Below are positions 44,162 through 55,786 of a stretch of 64,000 nucleotides of DNA, one piece after another. The stretch is taken from the NCBI GenBank assembly GCA_029876055.1, contig CM056875.1, forward strand, positions 7,279,001-7,343,000, given 5' to 3'. The notes under the pieces are model-generated. The model was not told where the DNA came from. It did not search any database and saw nothing but the letters and a program-made list of their open reading frames with translations. A program made the position numbers and the translations under genes. This DNA is from Madurella fahalii. Its lineage: Eukaryota > Ascomycota > Sordariomycetes > Sordariales. Numbering within the stretch: position 1 is the stretch's first letter; each line of letters begins with the position of its first letter.

Positions 44162-46735
44162 TTATGAGCTTCCAGGACTGCTAGTACGAGGAGTCTGGTC
44201 GTCGAGTGCAGGACCAGGCGGGTACCCACTTTGGTTGGACTGAGTCGATATATCCGTCATGTGCACGACAGCTGTGCTCGTGTCGGCGGTTGGTGAGCTC
44301 GACCCAACACCCAAGGCCTCGTAGACCACTGGTGGATGTGGGAGGGTTTCTGCTGCGGCCAAGCTAGCAGTACTGGCAGTCACAGCAGGATTCACATTCA
44401 TATTGTTGCCGCCTCCTTCTTGACCAGTCGGAACGTCATGACTTGGAGGCGTGGGCGGGTTAAATCCTGTGGAACCGTCTTGAGGTAGGATCTGCTGTGG
44501 GACATAGGGAGGATGACCGCCAACATAGCCGAAAGGATTGTTATTGATGGGATGGTGCGCATGCGAATGTATCGGGAGTACGGGCGGTGGTTGCGGGGCG
44601 GTGTCTAAGCCTTCGATAGGGAAGACCCCGAGGCTATTGCCGTGGTTATCAAGCAACGGTTGGGTATCGATGACCATCTCAGAGCCATCTTCGAGGCCGT
44701 CATCGTCGTCAACCGCATCGGCCTCTGTTTCGTCAAAAGCACCGTCCGTAGTATGAAGGTGGGGGATGCCTGGATGAGGTGCTGCCGGGTGGAACAAGGG
44801 ATGCGCGGCGGCCTGGCTTGCCCGCATCTCACTCATCTCAAGGGCCTGCCGATTATTCAAATACTTGCGCAAATTGACAACCCCCTGGCCCGAGAACACG
44901 CAGAAGACCGCCCGCTGATGCTCCGTGAATTCTACACCAGCAACTATCAGTGAACGAATCCGGTTAACGTGGCGGCAGATGACTTACCAGGCGGCGCATC
45001 TCGAGAGAACTGTTCCAGGTCTTCTCTCAAAAATGCCTGGACCCCAGTTAGGCTGAGGTGAGTCAGACGCGGGCAGCTGTTTAGGAGCCGGATGATGCTC
45101 TGGACAAACAGTCAGTGCCAGATGTCACAAGATAACAGAGAGACTAGTCTTACCCGTAATGTCAGATGGGTGCAGTAGCTCAGATGGACTCTCTCCAGGC
45201 TGCTGTGGCTGCTGCTGTAATACTCGCCCGGGATCACGTTGCCGTAAGCGTCCTTGCGCATACGCGACCGCCGGTTTGCGTTGGCCAGGGCTATAACACT
45301 TGCGTCTGTGATGTTGGAACACTTCACAAGACCAATCCTCTTCAACTTAGGAAGATTGGCAAGCTTAGTCACCGAGTCATCCGTCAAGTGGGTGCAGCAA
45401 CCAAGGTCAATGTAGCGGATCCGGTTGCATTCCGCAATCAGGTGCTTGACCGCCTCGTCCGTGATGTGCACGCAGTGGCCGAGGTGAAGAAAGTGCAGAT
45501 TCTTGCCAAGGCGCGAGATCGCATAGATGGTGGCGTCCGTCAGGTTCCGGCACTTGGCAAACACTAGGTTCCGGAGCCGCGGCGCAACGTCGATGATCTT
45601 TTCCACGGCCCGGTCCGTGAGTCTCGCACACGAGCTGAGGTCGAGGATGCGCAGATGCTCATACTTCCTGTTGGACGGGAGGGAGAGGAAGGCCGAGTCG
45701 TCGATCAGTTCGCAGCCGACCAGGCGAAGCTCGCGGAGCGCCTGCCCCTGTGTGAAAATCGAAGTCACTGGTTCGTTGCCGATCTGCCGACACTGGTGAA
45801 GGTCAATCTCGAGGATGTTGGGACAATGTTCGGCAAACGCGAGAACGGCTTCGTCGGTGAGCTGGGCGCACTCGTTCAACTTGAGCTGTAGTCAGGTGTT
45901 AGCGCGCGACTGGCCAAGCCGGTGAGCGTCCCGGAATGCGGCTTACCCTCTTGATGTACCTGCAACTCTGCGCAAGTCGAATCAGACTCTCATTCGAGAT
46001 TTTGGTGCAACCCGATACGTTCAAGCCCTGCAGCCGCGGGCAGTTATCAGCTATCGCATAAACGGAGGCTTCGGTGATCTGGTTGTCGAACGAGATATCC
46101 AGAGAATAGAGGTGGTTATTGTTGGTGACGAGGGCAATCAGCCCAGAGTCTGTCAGGTTCTTGCAGCCGGTGAGGGTCAGGCGCTCGACTCGGGTGCAGG
46201 CGGCGAGCGGCATGACGCTGCCATCATTGACCTTGTCGGCAAGTGAGGCCAGATTGAGACGCCTAATGAAGTCGCGGTAGTAGAAGAAGGGATGCTCGAG
46301 GCCGAGGGTTTGGCAGATCGAGGTATGCTTCTCCCATGTCGTACACGACGGGCGATGCCATAGAATGTCAACCGCGTTGCGAGCCCATCGCTTGCACGTC
46401 AACATAACATGTAGGATATCGGACGAGCTGCTAAGCTTGGCGAAGACGGCGATCAGGATCTCGTTTGGCAGGCGGTGGACAGGTGGGATGCACTCGTCGT
46501 CATTGACCTGCATGTCTTGCAGGTTGGGGACGCCGAGCGACGACTGAGAATCGTTGGCGCCGAGGAAGAAGTCGGACTCCTCGTTGTCGGGCGGGGCAGG
46601 GGAACTGGTGGACGAGGTTGACCGTGAATCCTCCTGGGCCTGGCCGGCCCTCTCAATCTCGGGCTCGGCATCGTTGAGCACGACGGGCGCGCCCTGGTTG
46701 TCGGCGATGATGTCGAGAGAAGCGCGTTGTCTCAT
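44162..46735 (-). CDS. grr1: SCF ubiquitin ligase F-box/LRR protein GRR1
   Basis: Four exons: 46735-45947, 45885-45154, 45099-44988 and 44931-44162, encoding 800 residues. The start is the ATG of MRQRASLDIIADNQG. An F-box covers about residues 85-130 (VHRLPNEILIAVFAKLSSSS, then KRWARNAVDILW). It is followed by some twelve leucine-rich repeats of the cysteine-containing type (LTLTGCKNLTDSGL, LNVSGCTKISNESL, LDLSSCARLTDRAV, and so on), the receptor face that binds phosphorylated substrates. The C-terminal 250 residues are disordered, with an Asp-rich patch (ETEADAVDDDDGLEDGSE) and a Pro- and His-rich stretch. GRR1 recruits proteins such as G1 cyclins and nutrient-sensing regulators to SCF. Its upstream region is 2.1 kb long, unusually large for this region. 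Confidence 0.95.
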
Positions 46736-48834
46736 GGTCGCTGCTGTATTACTCCCGCAGCGCAGAGGCGTATCGTCGCGAAGGTGTCGATGGGGGACGG
46801 TGATGATGAGGGGAGCAAATGTGGAGTGGGCTGTTGGCACCGACCCGTCAATTGTCATCAGCCAGGGGGGCGGGCAGGCTGAGAGCGGGCGACCCCGGGC
46901 CCAAAATAGCCTTAAGAGGTCTGGCCAAGGGCGGACTCGTAGTGGGCGCAAGAAACAAAGGACCCACCGGCTCGAAGGCCTGAGCCGTGATGCAATAAAG
47001 TTGGGAGAGGATAGAACGTTGTTCCTGGACCAGGACGAGTACTCCCTGACGGATAGATGGGAAAAGAACCAGGATAAGTTAAGGCAAATTACTGTGTATG
47101 GATCCGACCGTGGCGTGTTTTCTCGATGCGCCCGGTCGAGGTGCTGAGAAACGGATGAGCTCCCGTCCTGTGGCGGGAAGCTCCCACCGTGTTTGTTGCA
47201 GGTGGCTCTGGCAAGGGAGCAATGCAAGGCAACGCAAGGCGAGTGGGGCGTTGAGTGCGATCAGCTGGTCACGCCCGCGGGTCACCCGGTTGTTTGTTGG
47301 TGGTGAAGTCAATTTGGCTCAGTAAAGTTGTGGAAGATCGAGTCAATGCAAGAACAAACAAAAATAGGAACAATGGGAAGGAGGCTCTCGTTCAATAGCT
47401 TGCATCGTGGCAGAGATGGCAGGTTGACCTACGTCTGCTCCCTCTCTGTCTGCAGTATCCCGCGGTGAATGCACAATGCGGCAATGCAGCAGGCAGGCGC
47501 CTGAGACAGAATCATTCTGCAGCCCGTTTGGGCACCTAGACAACCCAACGGCATGGCAACAGCCCGGCATCCGCGGCTCAGGCGCAAAGCCGGTTCGCCG
47601 AGGTGAGCCAACTCCCAACCCCTCTCACCAATTAATCCAACTTGGTCTGATGGGTTTGGTAATTACTTATGACTGACATCGAATGCCAAGTTCGATTGGA
47701 TGATGGTTTACAAAACGTGTGGTTCGTTACTCGGTGCAGGAGATGGTGCCGGAGGCGAGGCTTCACAAGCAATGACCCGCTATCCCCCGTTTGAAGGGAA
47801 GCAGCCAATATTCGGTCCCGTCACTGCAGCTTACGCTGCCGTGGGCCAACTATGAAAACGCCTCTTTTTCCTGCCCTGGCGGCCGACGTTAGTGTCAGTG
47901 ACAGTATCCAGCCGGCGGTCGGCTTTAAAGACTCCGATGATGATGGAGTTGGATGACGATAAGTGATCCACATGTCGGAATGGGTGGCGTTCAGATCCCC
48001 TCCCGGTCTTAAGTAGACCGCGCGTCCTCCCCGTCAAACGGAATGCGGCGCATGGAGACTGCCACCCGCCATCCCAGGTCCTGTTGCGTGAAGTCAGGGG
48101 GCCTGCTCAGATGCTGTTGTTCGGTCCAGCCGATCCATTCTTATGGCCAAAATATGGCCCAGTTCCCATGGAATTCCTGTAGGCCGCCCGCTCAGACACC
48201 ACTGGTGACTTCTATGCAAGGCTGTTTTGTCCACGACATCACCGTTCGAGCAACCAGTAAACAACCAATATCTTGGTTTGCACTCGACTGCCCCACCTGA
48301 CCCTGTGCGCCATTCGAGACCCCAGATTCTGTACAGTGACTTCATCGACCCGTCGTGTAACGAGTCTCGAGGAAGAGATGGCCTGGATGATGACAAACAG
48401 AGCAGGGGAAAAAAATGAATGAATAAAGAACAGGGCGTATTGGCGACCTTCAGCATCACTGCCGGAGAAACCCCAAGAACTTCGGTGGACAAAACGCTGA
48501 TGATGGACTCGGCCGAAATGAACCGGTGCTCGATTGCAAGCCCTCGGATCGGGAATCTAGGACCCACACCGGCAGATCCTCGGAACTGGCCAAGACCTGC
48601 CAAATGACAAATGAAGCAATGCGCCAGGCCCGACACAGGCCGGCGGGCATGATGTCAATTGGCCCTTCGGCAGGCGAGGCCAAGCACGAACTCGGAATTG
48701 GCGGAAAGCTCGACCTGGCACAAGCTTCCAGGGTCATGCGACACGGCCAAAGCTAGGAAGGCGAAAGAGAACGCGAAGGCGAAGGCGAAGGCGAAGTCGA
48801 ATAGCTCATAGTCTCACAGCAGCACCGCATCACC
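46736..48834. other. Divergent promoter region of GRR1 and AIM18
   Basis: About 2.1 kb without a gene between two divergent genes. A (GCGAAG)4 tandem at 48773-48796 lies about 40 bases before the AIM18 ATG. Long spurious open frames on both strands reflect GC-rich composition. Confidence 0.45.
48773..48796. repeat. (GCGAAG)4 tandem repeat upstream of AIM18
   Basis: Four exact hexamer copies directly upstream of the start codon, flanked by related GCGAAA and TCGAA units. They probably lie in the 5' leader. Confidence 0.8.
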
Positions 48835-50043
48835 ATGCTTCGACAATCAGCGATTCGCCGATTTGCACGGCCCGCGGCATCGCCCGCATACCGGGCCCAC
48901 GTCCCGCGCCGGACCTTCCTCTCCCGCCGCTCGGACGCCGCATCCGGTCGGGCCGTCGAGAATCTCAACATCCGGCGCATGTCACAGCAAGCAGAAGAAT
49001 ATCACCGCAACCGGCGAATCTTCCTCTGGTGCGGCACCGTCGCCGGCGTCGTCTCCTTCATCTACACTGCCTACAAGCTCAAGCAGGCGCTGTCCAAGCC
49101 TGTCAAGCTCGACGCCAACCTCCCGTCGTCCAACCCCCTCGCTGGGCCGAACGGCGGCTCAGACCGCAAGGTCGTGATCCACGATGAGGAAGGGCGCGAA
49201 ATAGTCCCCACGGGCAACAGCACTGTCCCGACCTTTCCCCGTACCCTCGACCTTCCCTCCTACACAAGACCCATAGTATCCTCCACCGACACCTCCCCGC
49301 AGAGCGCCCCGGCAACAACAACCACCCCGACGACCGAGTACACGCTCGTCGGCCTCGGCCTGCGCACCGTCTCGTTCATCAACCTGCAGGTCTACGTCGT
49401 GGGCTACTACATCGCCACCGCGGACATCGCGGCGCTGCAGTCGGCGCTGACCAAGAAGATCAACCCGATCGCGACGACGCTCGTGCCCGGCGAGCGGGAG
49501 CAGCTGCGCGCCCTGCTGCTCGACCCGGCCGAGGGCGAGCGGACGTGGGACGAGCTGCTCCGCAGCGGGATCCCCGCCCGCTCGGCCTTCCGCGTGGTGC
49601 CCGTGCGCGACACCGACTTCCACCACCTGCGCGACGGGTTCGTGCGCGCGATCCAGGGCCGCGCCCCGGCCCTGCCCGGGGCGGCCGAGGACGAGGCGTT
49701 CGGGGAGGCCATGCGGCAGTTCCGGGCCGTGTTCAACCGCGGGAGCGTGCCCAAGCGGAAGGAGCTGTTGTTGGTGAGGGATGAGACTGGGCGGCTGAGC
49801 ATTGCGTATGATGGCGGGAGCGGGGGCAAGAAGGAGGGCGGGAAGCAGACTGGGAGGAATCTGATCGGAGTTGTCGAGGACGAGCGGGTGTCTAGGGCGC
49901 TGTGGCTTAATTACTTGGCTGGAAAGAAGGTGGCAAGCGAGCCGGCGCGGAAGGATATCGTGGAGGGCATCATGGAGTTTGTGGAGAGGCCCGTAGGGAC
50001 GGTGGCTACGCAGGTTGTGCCTGTCGTCAGCACGAAGATATAA
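48835..50043 (+). CDS. aim18: Mitochondrial AIM18-like protein, chalcone isomerase fold
   Basis: A single exon of 402 residues. The N-terminus (MLRQSAIRRFARPAASPAYR, then VPRRTFLSRRS) is basic and lacks acidic residues, as in mitochondrial presequences. A single membrane helix follows (IFLWCGTVAGVVSFIYTAYK, about residues 62-81). The C-terminal two thirds match the chalcone-flavanone isomerase-like domain. The marks are LVGLGLRTVSFINLQVYVVG, a RVVPVRDTDFHHLRDGFVRA helix, and LWLNYLAGKKVASEPARKD near the end. Fungi have no flavonoid pathway. Yeast AIM18 and AIM46 have this fold, sit in the inner mitochondrial membrane and lack isomerase activity; some relatives bind haem. The family and location are well supported; the biochemical role is not known. 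Confidence 0.9.
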   Translation: MLRQSAIRRFARPAASPAYRAHVPRRTFLSRRSDAASGRAVENLNIRRMSQQAEEYHRNRRIFLWCGTVAGVVSFIYTAYKLKQALSKPVKLDANLPSSNPLAGPNGGSDRKVVIHDEEGREIVPTGNSTVPTFPRTLDLPSYTRPIVSSTDTSPQSAPATTTTPTTEYTLVGLGLRTVSFINLQVYVVGYYIATADIAALQSALTKKINPIATTLVPGEREQLRALLLDPAEGERTWDELLRSGIPARSAFRVVPVRDTDFHHLRDGFVRAIQGRAPALPGAAEDEAFGEAMRQFRAVFNRGSVPKRKELLLVRDETGRLSIAYDGGSGGKKEGGKQTGRNLIGVVEDERVSRALWLNYLAGKKVASEPARKDIVEGIMEFVERPVGTVATQVVPVVSTKI

Positions 50044-50230
50044 CTCGAGGCCCTCGAGCCAATATGTATGAGTAGCAAGTGAATCCCAATGACACGATGG
50101 CATGCGCATTTTCGAAGGCGCATGCGCCGATGATAAGATGCTATGACACGTCTATATGATGTTGGGTATCCCGATCCGAGCCTCGCGGTGCGCGTGCAGC
50201 AACAATTCATTCATCATCTTGCACTGCCGT

Positions 50231-50679
50231 TCAGAGGGCGCCAGCTTCCCTCAGTAGCTCCTCGATCCTTTTGCCGTCCTTGCCGCTCCTCACGACCGAC
50301 TCGAAATCCGAGCTGCCGCCAATGTGCACGCGACCAATGAAGATGTTGGGCACGGTGCGCTGGCCAGTCATTTTGTATAACGCGGCCTGGATGTCGTCGC
50401 CGTCGTTCTCCTGGTTCAGCTCGTAGTGGGCGTACTTGGCGTTCATCCCATTGAGGATGCGCTTGACGTTGTTACAGTAAGGGCACCACGACTTGCTGAA
50501 GACGACTGGGCGGGGTTTGCGTTAGCTCGGGACCAGTGTCACAAAAAGGGCTGGCTCTTCGGCTAAGGCTACGTACTAACACCGTTGTCATCGATCAGCT
50601 GCTGGGCTTTCTTTTGAGCAGATTCCGACATGGCTGCAGATGGAGTCGATGAAAAGAGTCTGCGGAAGATGAAGGACAT
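50231..50679 (-). CDS. Dithiol glutaredoxin (CPYC class), possible dual localisation
   Basis: Two exons with a 71-nt intron (50576-50506): exon 1 is 50679-50577 or 50631-50577, and exon 2 is 50505-50231. The join gives DDNGVIVFSKSWCPYCNNVK, restoring the CPYC active site. Exon 2 continues with TVPNIFIGRVHIGGSSDF, the cis-Pro and glutathione-binding GG motifs, and ends LREAGAL. The inner ATG (50631, MSESAQKKAQQLID) gives 109 residues, a normal cytosolic glutaredoxin. The outer in-frame ATG (50679, MSFIFRRLFSSTPSAA) adds 16 residues that look like a short mitochondrial presequence, so one gene may make two forms, as yeast GRX2 does. The enzyme reduces protein disulphides and glutathione mixed disulphides. 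Confidence 0.92.
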
Positions 50680-52566
50680 GGAAAAGGTGCGCAGTGGTGA
50701 CGCTCGAGAAAAGATAGATGAGGGGCGAGGGGCTAGCAGACTCCTTTTAAGGACTGTGACTTCTGCGGGCCGCAAGGCGGACGGCAAAGAGCTACACGGA
50801 AATGGGATGACGGCGACTTCCAGTGGATTTGTCAACAGCAGTTGATACCTAGAAGCACGGGCGGTGTCTGTGCCAATGCTATATCAGTAAAATTTCGGCG
50901 GCAAAAATGCAATGGAAGTAATGCTGACAGAGCCTGGTTGCTTTTCGTCGAAGGCATTGAAAGCGCAAAGAAACCGCAGTTCAAACTTCAGTTTCAACGC
51001 CGACCCGACCCAAGCCGGCGGATGCGAGATCCGCGCTCGCTATTCGTGGACCCTGACAAATTTGCCGATGACGCAAGTGGTCCGTGTCACTCAGCGGTCC
51101 CCTGCGGGTCCCGAACTCCCAAGTCTGAAATAACACAGTCTGCACGGCGATTGCAAGGCGACGGGAGTTTCTAGTGGAGGCGAGCAATGCTATTCAGCGC
51201 CTCGCAGGTTTCGGTGTTCGGTGATCAACCACGTGATGTGACCTTGGTAATTATTTCTGCGTGTTTCTAATACGAACTGGCAAGGGTGATCCCTTAAGGC
51301 AAGTCATCATCGAGCGCCACAGCCAGCCCAAAACCATGCCCATGGACCGCGGCCAAATGGTTGTGCTGCTGTTCCTGTTGACGCAGGACCAGAACAGGGA
51401 CAACAATACCAGGGTCCACGATACCAAAACCGACAACAGCTGAATCATATGGCGACGACGCCATCGACTATTGTTACCCGGCGCACCGCAAGACTGACAT
51501 TGGCCAAGTGGTGGAGTCGCTTAATCGGGATCAATGATGAGAGAATGAAGCTATTCGCAATGCCATTCCTCTTGGAGATTGGCCCGACATGTTGACTTGC
51601 ACGCATGACCTCATTTGTTTCTCAAGCCAATCTGTGATTGCCCGAATCGTTCGATGGCAACGCAACCCCACGGGGGCAAACCGGTCGCCTTGGGCGGTAG
51701 AACACAGGCAAGATCGCTCGCATTGGCCTCGTGGTGGACTCTCATCCAGTCGGCTGAGTAAAGCGGCTGAGCGGCTCAACAATCATGGTGATCGGCCACC
51801 CAAAGTCCATCTGAGACAAAACATTGCATCGTGACATTGGCATGCTGTGCAACGTTCACGTCGCGGTTTGCCCGATTTTTATCGTTTTACGAGGCGACCA
51901 ATGCCACGTACTGTCGGTGCAACAGGACGGCGACGTCTTTGCGGCTTGTTCGACTTCCACAGATACATTTGCATATCGGCAGGTTGTTGCACCAAATCAG
52001 TAATCCGAGATGGTTGGTCCGCTGGGGAGACAGCACGCAGTCATCCAAAGGATTCGACCCGGCAAATGGGAGTCGAGATAATATGAAGTGGGGCTCCAAT
52101 CCACATTCGAAGGCGGGGCCCTCTCGGGCCACGGGGTCGTCCAGAACGTTGAAATCTGGCACCCTTGCAGCCCTGGCTCGCTCGGAGACCGCCACCCAAA
52201 CCTCGTCCACAGAGAGACAAGCGCTCTAAAGGGGCCCCTTTCGAATTATCCAAGGCAGTGATCGTCCGAACAGCGTCGTTTTCTTGCTAATCTTGGAATT
52301 CTGGTGCGAGGACAACACGACTCTTGTGCTATCCACCAAGGCCGGCAAACGCCAGCCTCAGTCGTGGTCATTGGTCTGGCAATCTTTCCCACTTCGACTG
52401 ATGCATCCGCCCAACGAGCATCGAAATCCCCTGTTTCGCCGCCTTCACCGCGCCAGGCGACGAATCTGGTTGATATAACCCCGTCCCTGAGCTTCCTCCT
52501 CCTCTACCTAGCTTCTTCTACACGGTCGACGGCATCCTGTCGTAAGACCACACGCCCGCCGCAAAA
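50680..52566. other. Intergenic region, no gene seen
   Basis: About 1.9 kb. Several short overlapping frames exist on both strands, none with family features. The 3' part is the leader and promoter of the BAG gene and may hold a 5' UTR intron (see findings). Confidence 0.4.
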
Positions 52567-53847
52567 GTGGCTTCCGGTCAGGGAGTATTGGCATCGCCCG
52601 GTGCCTCGTTCGCAACCCTCGCCAACAACATCACTTCAGTGCTGGTAAAGCTTCCGGCATCACTGAAGCCGTACTGGGATCAGACTGCCGACCGCCTCTC
52701 GGTCGCCGACGAGTATATCCGGTCTACCACCGGTCTTTCCCCGACAGTGCTCTACACCACAGCTGGCGCAATCATCCTGCTTGGCACCATCCCAACAGTC
52801 GCTGCACGAAGCGGGCAAGGCAACAAAATATCGGAAATCATGCGTCGTTATGGATTCTCGCGCGGCGGCCTGTCGCCCTTCAGTTCAACGCTTGGCCAGG
52901 ACGGTGTGCCCAATGTGACGGATGAAGACTTCAGCTACATCACTTCGGCCGACCTAGAAGATCACGGTGTTGACATTCCCCGGCGGCACATCCCCCACAC
53001 CCGCATCGTCGATCACTACTCCCACTCGGCGCCTTCCCTGGCCTACAGCCGACACGTGCCCGAGGACGATGTCTTGCTGATCAAGTATCAAGGCATCACG
53101 TATCCCGAGCACTTTCCTGCCTACTCCATCGGGGATGGGCAGCTCCTGGTTCGCGATCTACGGGAGCGCATCAAGATGATCATGGATCTCGAAGATGGCG
53201 ACGCGAAACGGATCAAGCTGTACTACAAGGGCCGTCGGTTGAAGAATCCCGACAAGCCCGTTCGTGAGTATGGCGTCAAGAACAACAGCGAGGTCATGAT
53301 GACTCTCGGGGAATCAAGTCATGGCAGCGGCAGCGAGGCTAGCGAGGAAGTAGTGGTCATTGACGGTAGGCGCTTGGCCAGGCGTGGTGCGCAAGGCGAA
53401 TCGCCGAGGATTGGCAGGAGCGGCCGGTGGGGTGAGCCGAGCCCCCGAGACAGCAGCTTGCAGATTGGTCTCGACATTCCCGCCGACAGCTCCAGTAGGA
53501 GAGGCAAATCGAGAGTCCGAACCCAATCACCCTCCGGGTCAAACGTGTCTACGGCCAGTGCACCGGCCGGCATCCCTGGTGGCCCCATCGAGAAGCTGAA
53601 CGATATCGCAGCCCATTTCAACACAAAGTTGCTACCGTTGTGTCTGCAATTCGTAGCGAGACCACCCTCGGACCACAAAAAGCGCGACGAGGAGCATCGG
53701 AAACTGTCTGAGACAGTCATGCAACAGGTGCTCCTGAAGCTTGACGCTATCGAGACATCCGGGGAGGAGGGGGCGCGAGCTCTGAGGAAAGAGCTGGTCA
53801 AACAGGTTCAGGCGGTTTTGAAAGAGATCGATGATGCGAAGAGATGA
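52567..53847 (+). CDS. BAG-domain co-chaperone with ubiquitin-like domain and membrane helix
   Basis: An open frame of 426 codons beginning with GTG at 52567 (read as MASGQGVLASPG if it is the start). A hydrophobic helix occurs at about residues 61-80 (LYTTAGAIILLGTIPTVAAR), suggesting membrane anchoring. A ubiquitin-like domain follows at about residues 170-250 (VLLIKYQGITYPEHF, LRERIKMIMDL, IKLYYKGRRLKNPD, VREYGVKNNSEVMMTLGE). Then come a Ser/Arg-rich disordered linker and a C-terminal BAG domain (IEKLNDIAAHFNTKLLPLCL to VKQVQAVLKEIDDAKR). BAG proteins bind the HSP70 ATPase domain and promote nucleotide exchange. The ubiquitin-like plus BAG order recalls BAG1 and Schizosaccharomyces Bag101/102. 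No ATG precedes GTG in frame before a TAA at 52540-52542, so the start is unsettled. The next ATG, near residue 92, would lose the helix. Confidence 0.87.
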   Translation: MASGQGVLASPGASFATLANNITSVLVKLPASLKPYWDQTADRLSVADEYIRSTTGLSPTVLYTTAGAIILLGTIPTVAARSGQGNKISEIMRRYGFSRGGLSPFSSTLGQDGVPNVTDEDFSYITSADLEDHGVDIPRRHIPHTRIVDHYSHSAPSLAYSRHVPEDDVLLIKYQGITYPEHFPAYSIGDGQLLVRDLRERIKMIMDLEDGDAKRIKLYYKGRRLKNPDKPVREYGVKNNSEVMMTLGESSHGSGSEASEEVVVIDGRRLARRGAQGESPRIGRSGRWGEPSPRDSSLQIGLDIPADSSSRRGKSRVRTQSPSGSNVSTASAPAGIPGGPIEKLNDIAAHFNTKLLPLCLQFVARPPSDHKKRDEEHRKLSETVMQQVLLKLDAIETSGEEGARALRKELVKQVQAVLKEIDDAKR

Positions 53848-54703
53848 CGACACAACATCGGCCACCTCTCCGAGGCCCCAGCCTTCACAATACCAGTGGC
53901 TTCGAAGCCACATCGGCGACATAATTTTACGTTCCAGCTAATTTCGATGTTATTTCCTAGGGTTCCCTTTGGAATCTGTTTCATGGGTCGATAATCACCG
54001 AGCATCCAAACTCAGCGGGTTTGTCTCTCAATATTCATCTGTCATGCATTTGCATCACCGAGTCCCTCAGGCATGGTGGATAAGTGTTAGGCCCCACAAT
54101 ACGAGGACATCCTACTTGCAGAATCTGGAATATCCGGGCAGCTCCAAGCAATATATTCGCATCTCTCCTCTTTGTACGCCCCTAACTTGATGTCGGATGC
54201 TTTGCTACATTTTGATGACTTCCGTTGAAGACTCCGCATGCCTTCCAAACTGTGGGATCGGCTATCTTGCAGCAGTGCTCGAACGCATGGCTGGGCGATA
54301 GATGCAGAATGTGCGTAAACTTTGCTGCTTGCCAGGGTCAAGCTGTGACGATGATGAACCCGTCTTAAGATGCCGGCCGCCAGACAGCTGGCGGGTCTGA
54401 GCAGTTCGACTGGCCCCACCCAAGTCAACCATGGCACTGTAGGTCTAACCCTACCGCTTACGGCCTCAGGCAGCAACTGCAACTCGCTTGCTGACCTCCA
54501 CCGCATCCGAATTCGGCCTAGTGCACTCCTGCCGGCCTCACTGCACAAGGCCAATTTTCAGCACACACAAAAAAGTCGAGGACCGACCATCAACCACCAC
54601 AAGGGTAAGGAAGCAGCCAGCTGCTACTCGATCAGCCGGATTGTGACTGATCAACCTTTTTCCTTCTTTTTTCCCTTCCTTTTTGCCCAGTCGTCCCGGC
54701 AAA
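53848..54703. other. Intergenic region, no gene seen
   Basis: About 850 bases between the BAG gene and uL13. Pyrimidine-rich sequence at 54655-54690 just upstream of the uL13 ATG (TTTTTCCCTTCCTTTTT type) is a common feature of fungal ribosomal protein promoters and leaders. Confidence 0.45.
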
Positions 54704-55786
54704 ATGTCTTCGTTCGAGCCTGTGGTATGTGTGCCCTGCCCCAATTGATGCATCAGCTCCGCGAGTCCGTCGCTCGCCCCGAGTTCGCGACGCAAGCCGA
54801 GGAGGAGCGGCGGCACCGATTCGGATTGCGATGACACGACGGGAGAGCGCGGGAGTGGGAGAGCCGGAGGCACAGGTTGCTGACGGGGCGCTTTGAACAG
54901 GTCGTGATCGATGGCAAGGGCCACCTGCTTGGCCGCCTGGCCAGCATCGTCGCCAAGCAGCTCCTCAACGGCCAGAAGATTGTCGTCGTCCGCTGCGAGG
55001 CCCTCAACATCTCCGGCGAGTTCTTCCGCGCGAAGCGTACGTACCGCCCTTTTCACTACTTCGATATCACTTGGGAGTCCGTGCATTACGGGCCAGGAAT
55101 CGACTTTGGGTTGGAGTTTCGAGGCTTTGGGAGTTTCCGTTGCTGGGAATTGGGACCATGGGACGACCGGGTCGAGGAATTGGGGGGCTAACAGTCGGAT
55201 ACAGTCAAGTACCACGCCTACCTCCGCAAGATGACCCGGTACAACCCGACCCGCGGCGGTGAGTCGAGCGCCTACAATCGCCCTGACCACTCGACGAATA
55301 TATTCTGACAACCCGCAGGTCCCTTCCACTTCCGCGCCCCGTCCCGGATCTTCTACAAGGCCGTCCGCGGCATGATCCCCCACAAGACGGCCCGCGGCGC
55401 CGCCGCCCTTGAGCGCCTTAAGGTGTTCGAGGGTGTCCCTCCCCCGTACGACAAGAAGAAGAAGATGGTTGTTCCCCAGGCCCTCCGGGTTCTGAGACTG
55501 CAGCCCGGCCGCAAGTACTGCACCGTTGGCCGTCTCAGCCACGAGGTCGGCTGGAAGTACCAGGACGTTGTTGAGAGGTGCGTTGGATTCCACCCATGGC
55601 CGCTCCCTTGTGGGCATGAGCGCATGGAATTGCTAACGGTGTGGCAGGCTGGAGGAGAGGCGCAAGGCGAAGGGCGCGGCTTACTACGAGCGCAAGAAGC
55701 TGGCCGCGAGACAGCTTTCCGAGGCGAAGAAGACTGCCAAGGTCGACCAGAAGACGGCGGAGGCCCTTGCGGCCTACGGCTACTAG
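54704..55786 (+). CDS. rpl16: 60S ribosomal protein uL13 (L16/L13a)
   Basis: Five exons: 54704-54724, 54901-55036, 55205-55258, 55319-55577 and 55648-55786, encoding 202 residues. The first exon gives MSSFEPV and joins VVIDGKGHLLGRLASIVAKQ, matching the yeast protein's start (EPVVVIDGKGH). The later exons give LNISGEFFRAK, LKYHAYLRKMTRYNPTRGG, PFHFRAPSRIFYKAVRGMI, PPPYDKKKKMVVPQALRVL and VGWKYQDVVERLEERRK, ending LAAYGY. All phases match. uL13 lies on the solvent side of the large subunit near the exit tunnel. In animals it is also a translational regulator; nothing in the sequence tells whether the fungal one is. A long open frame on the opposite strand at 54538-55617 is a shadow. Confidence 0.97.

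Noticed and set aside
54725..54900. Possible box C/D snoRNA in intron 1 of uL13
   Set aside because: CGATGA and CTGA-like elements exist, but there is no good C box, the spacing is poor and no terminal stem forms.
54538..55617. 359-codon open frame on the minus strand over uL13
   Set aside because: It is antisense to a certain ribosomal protein gene, rich in Arg/Ala/Gly, and lacks any family features.
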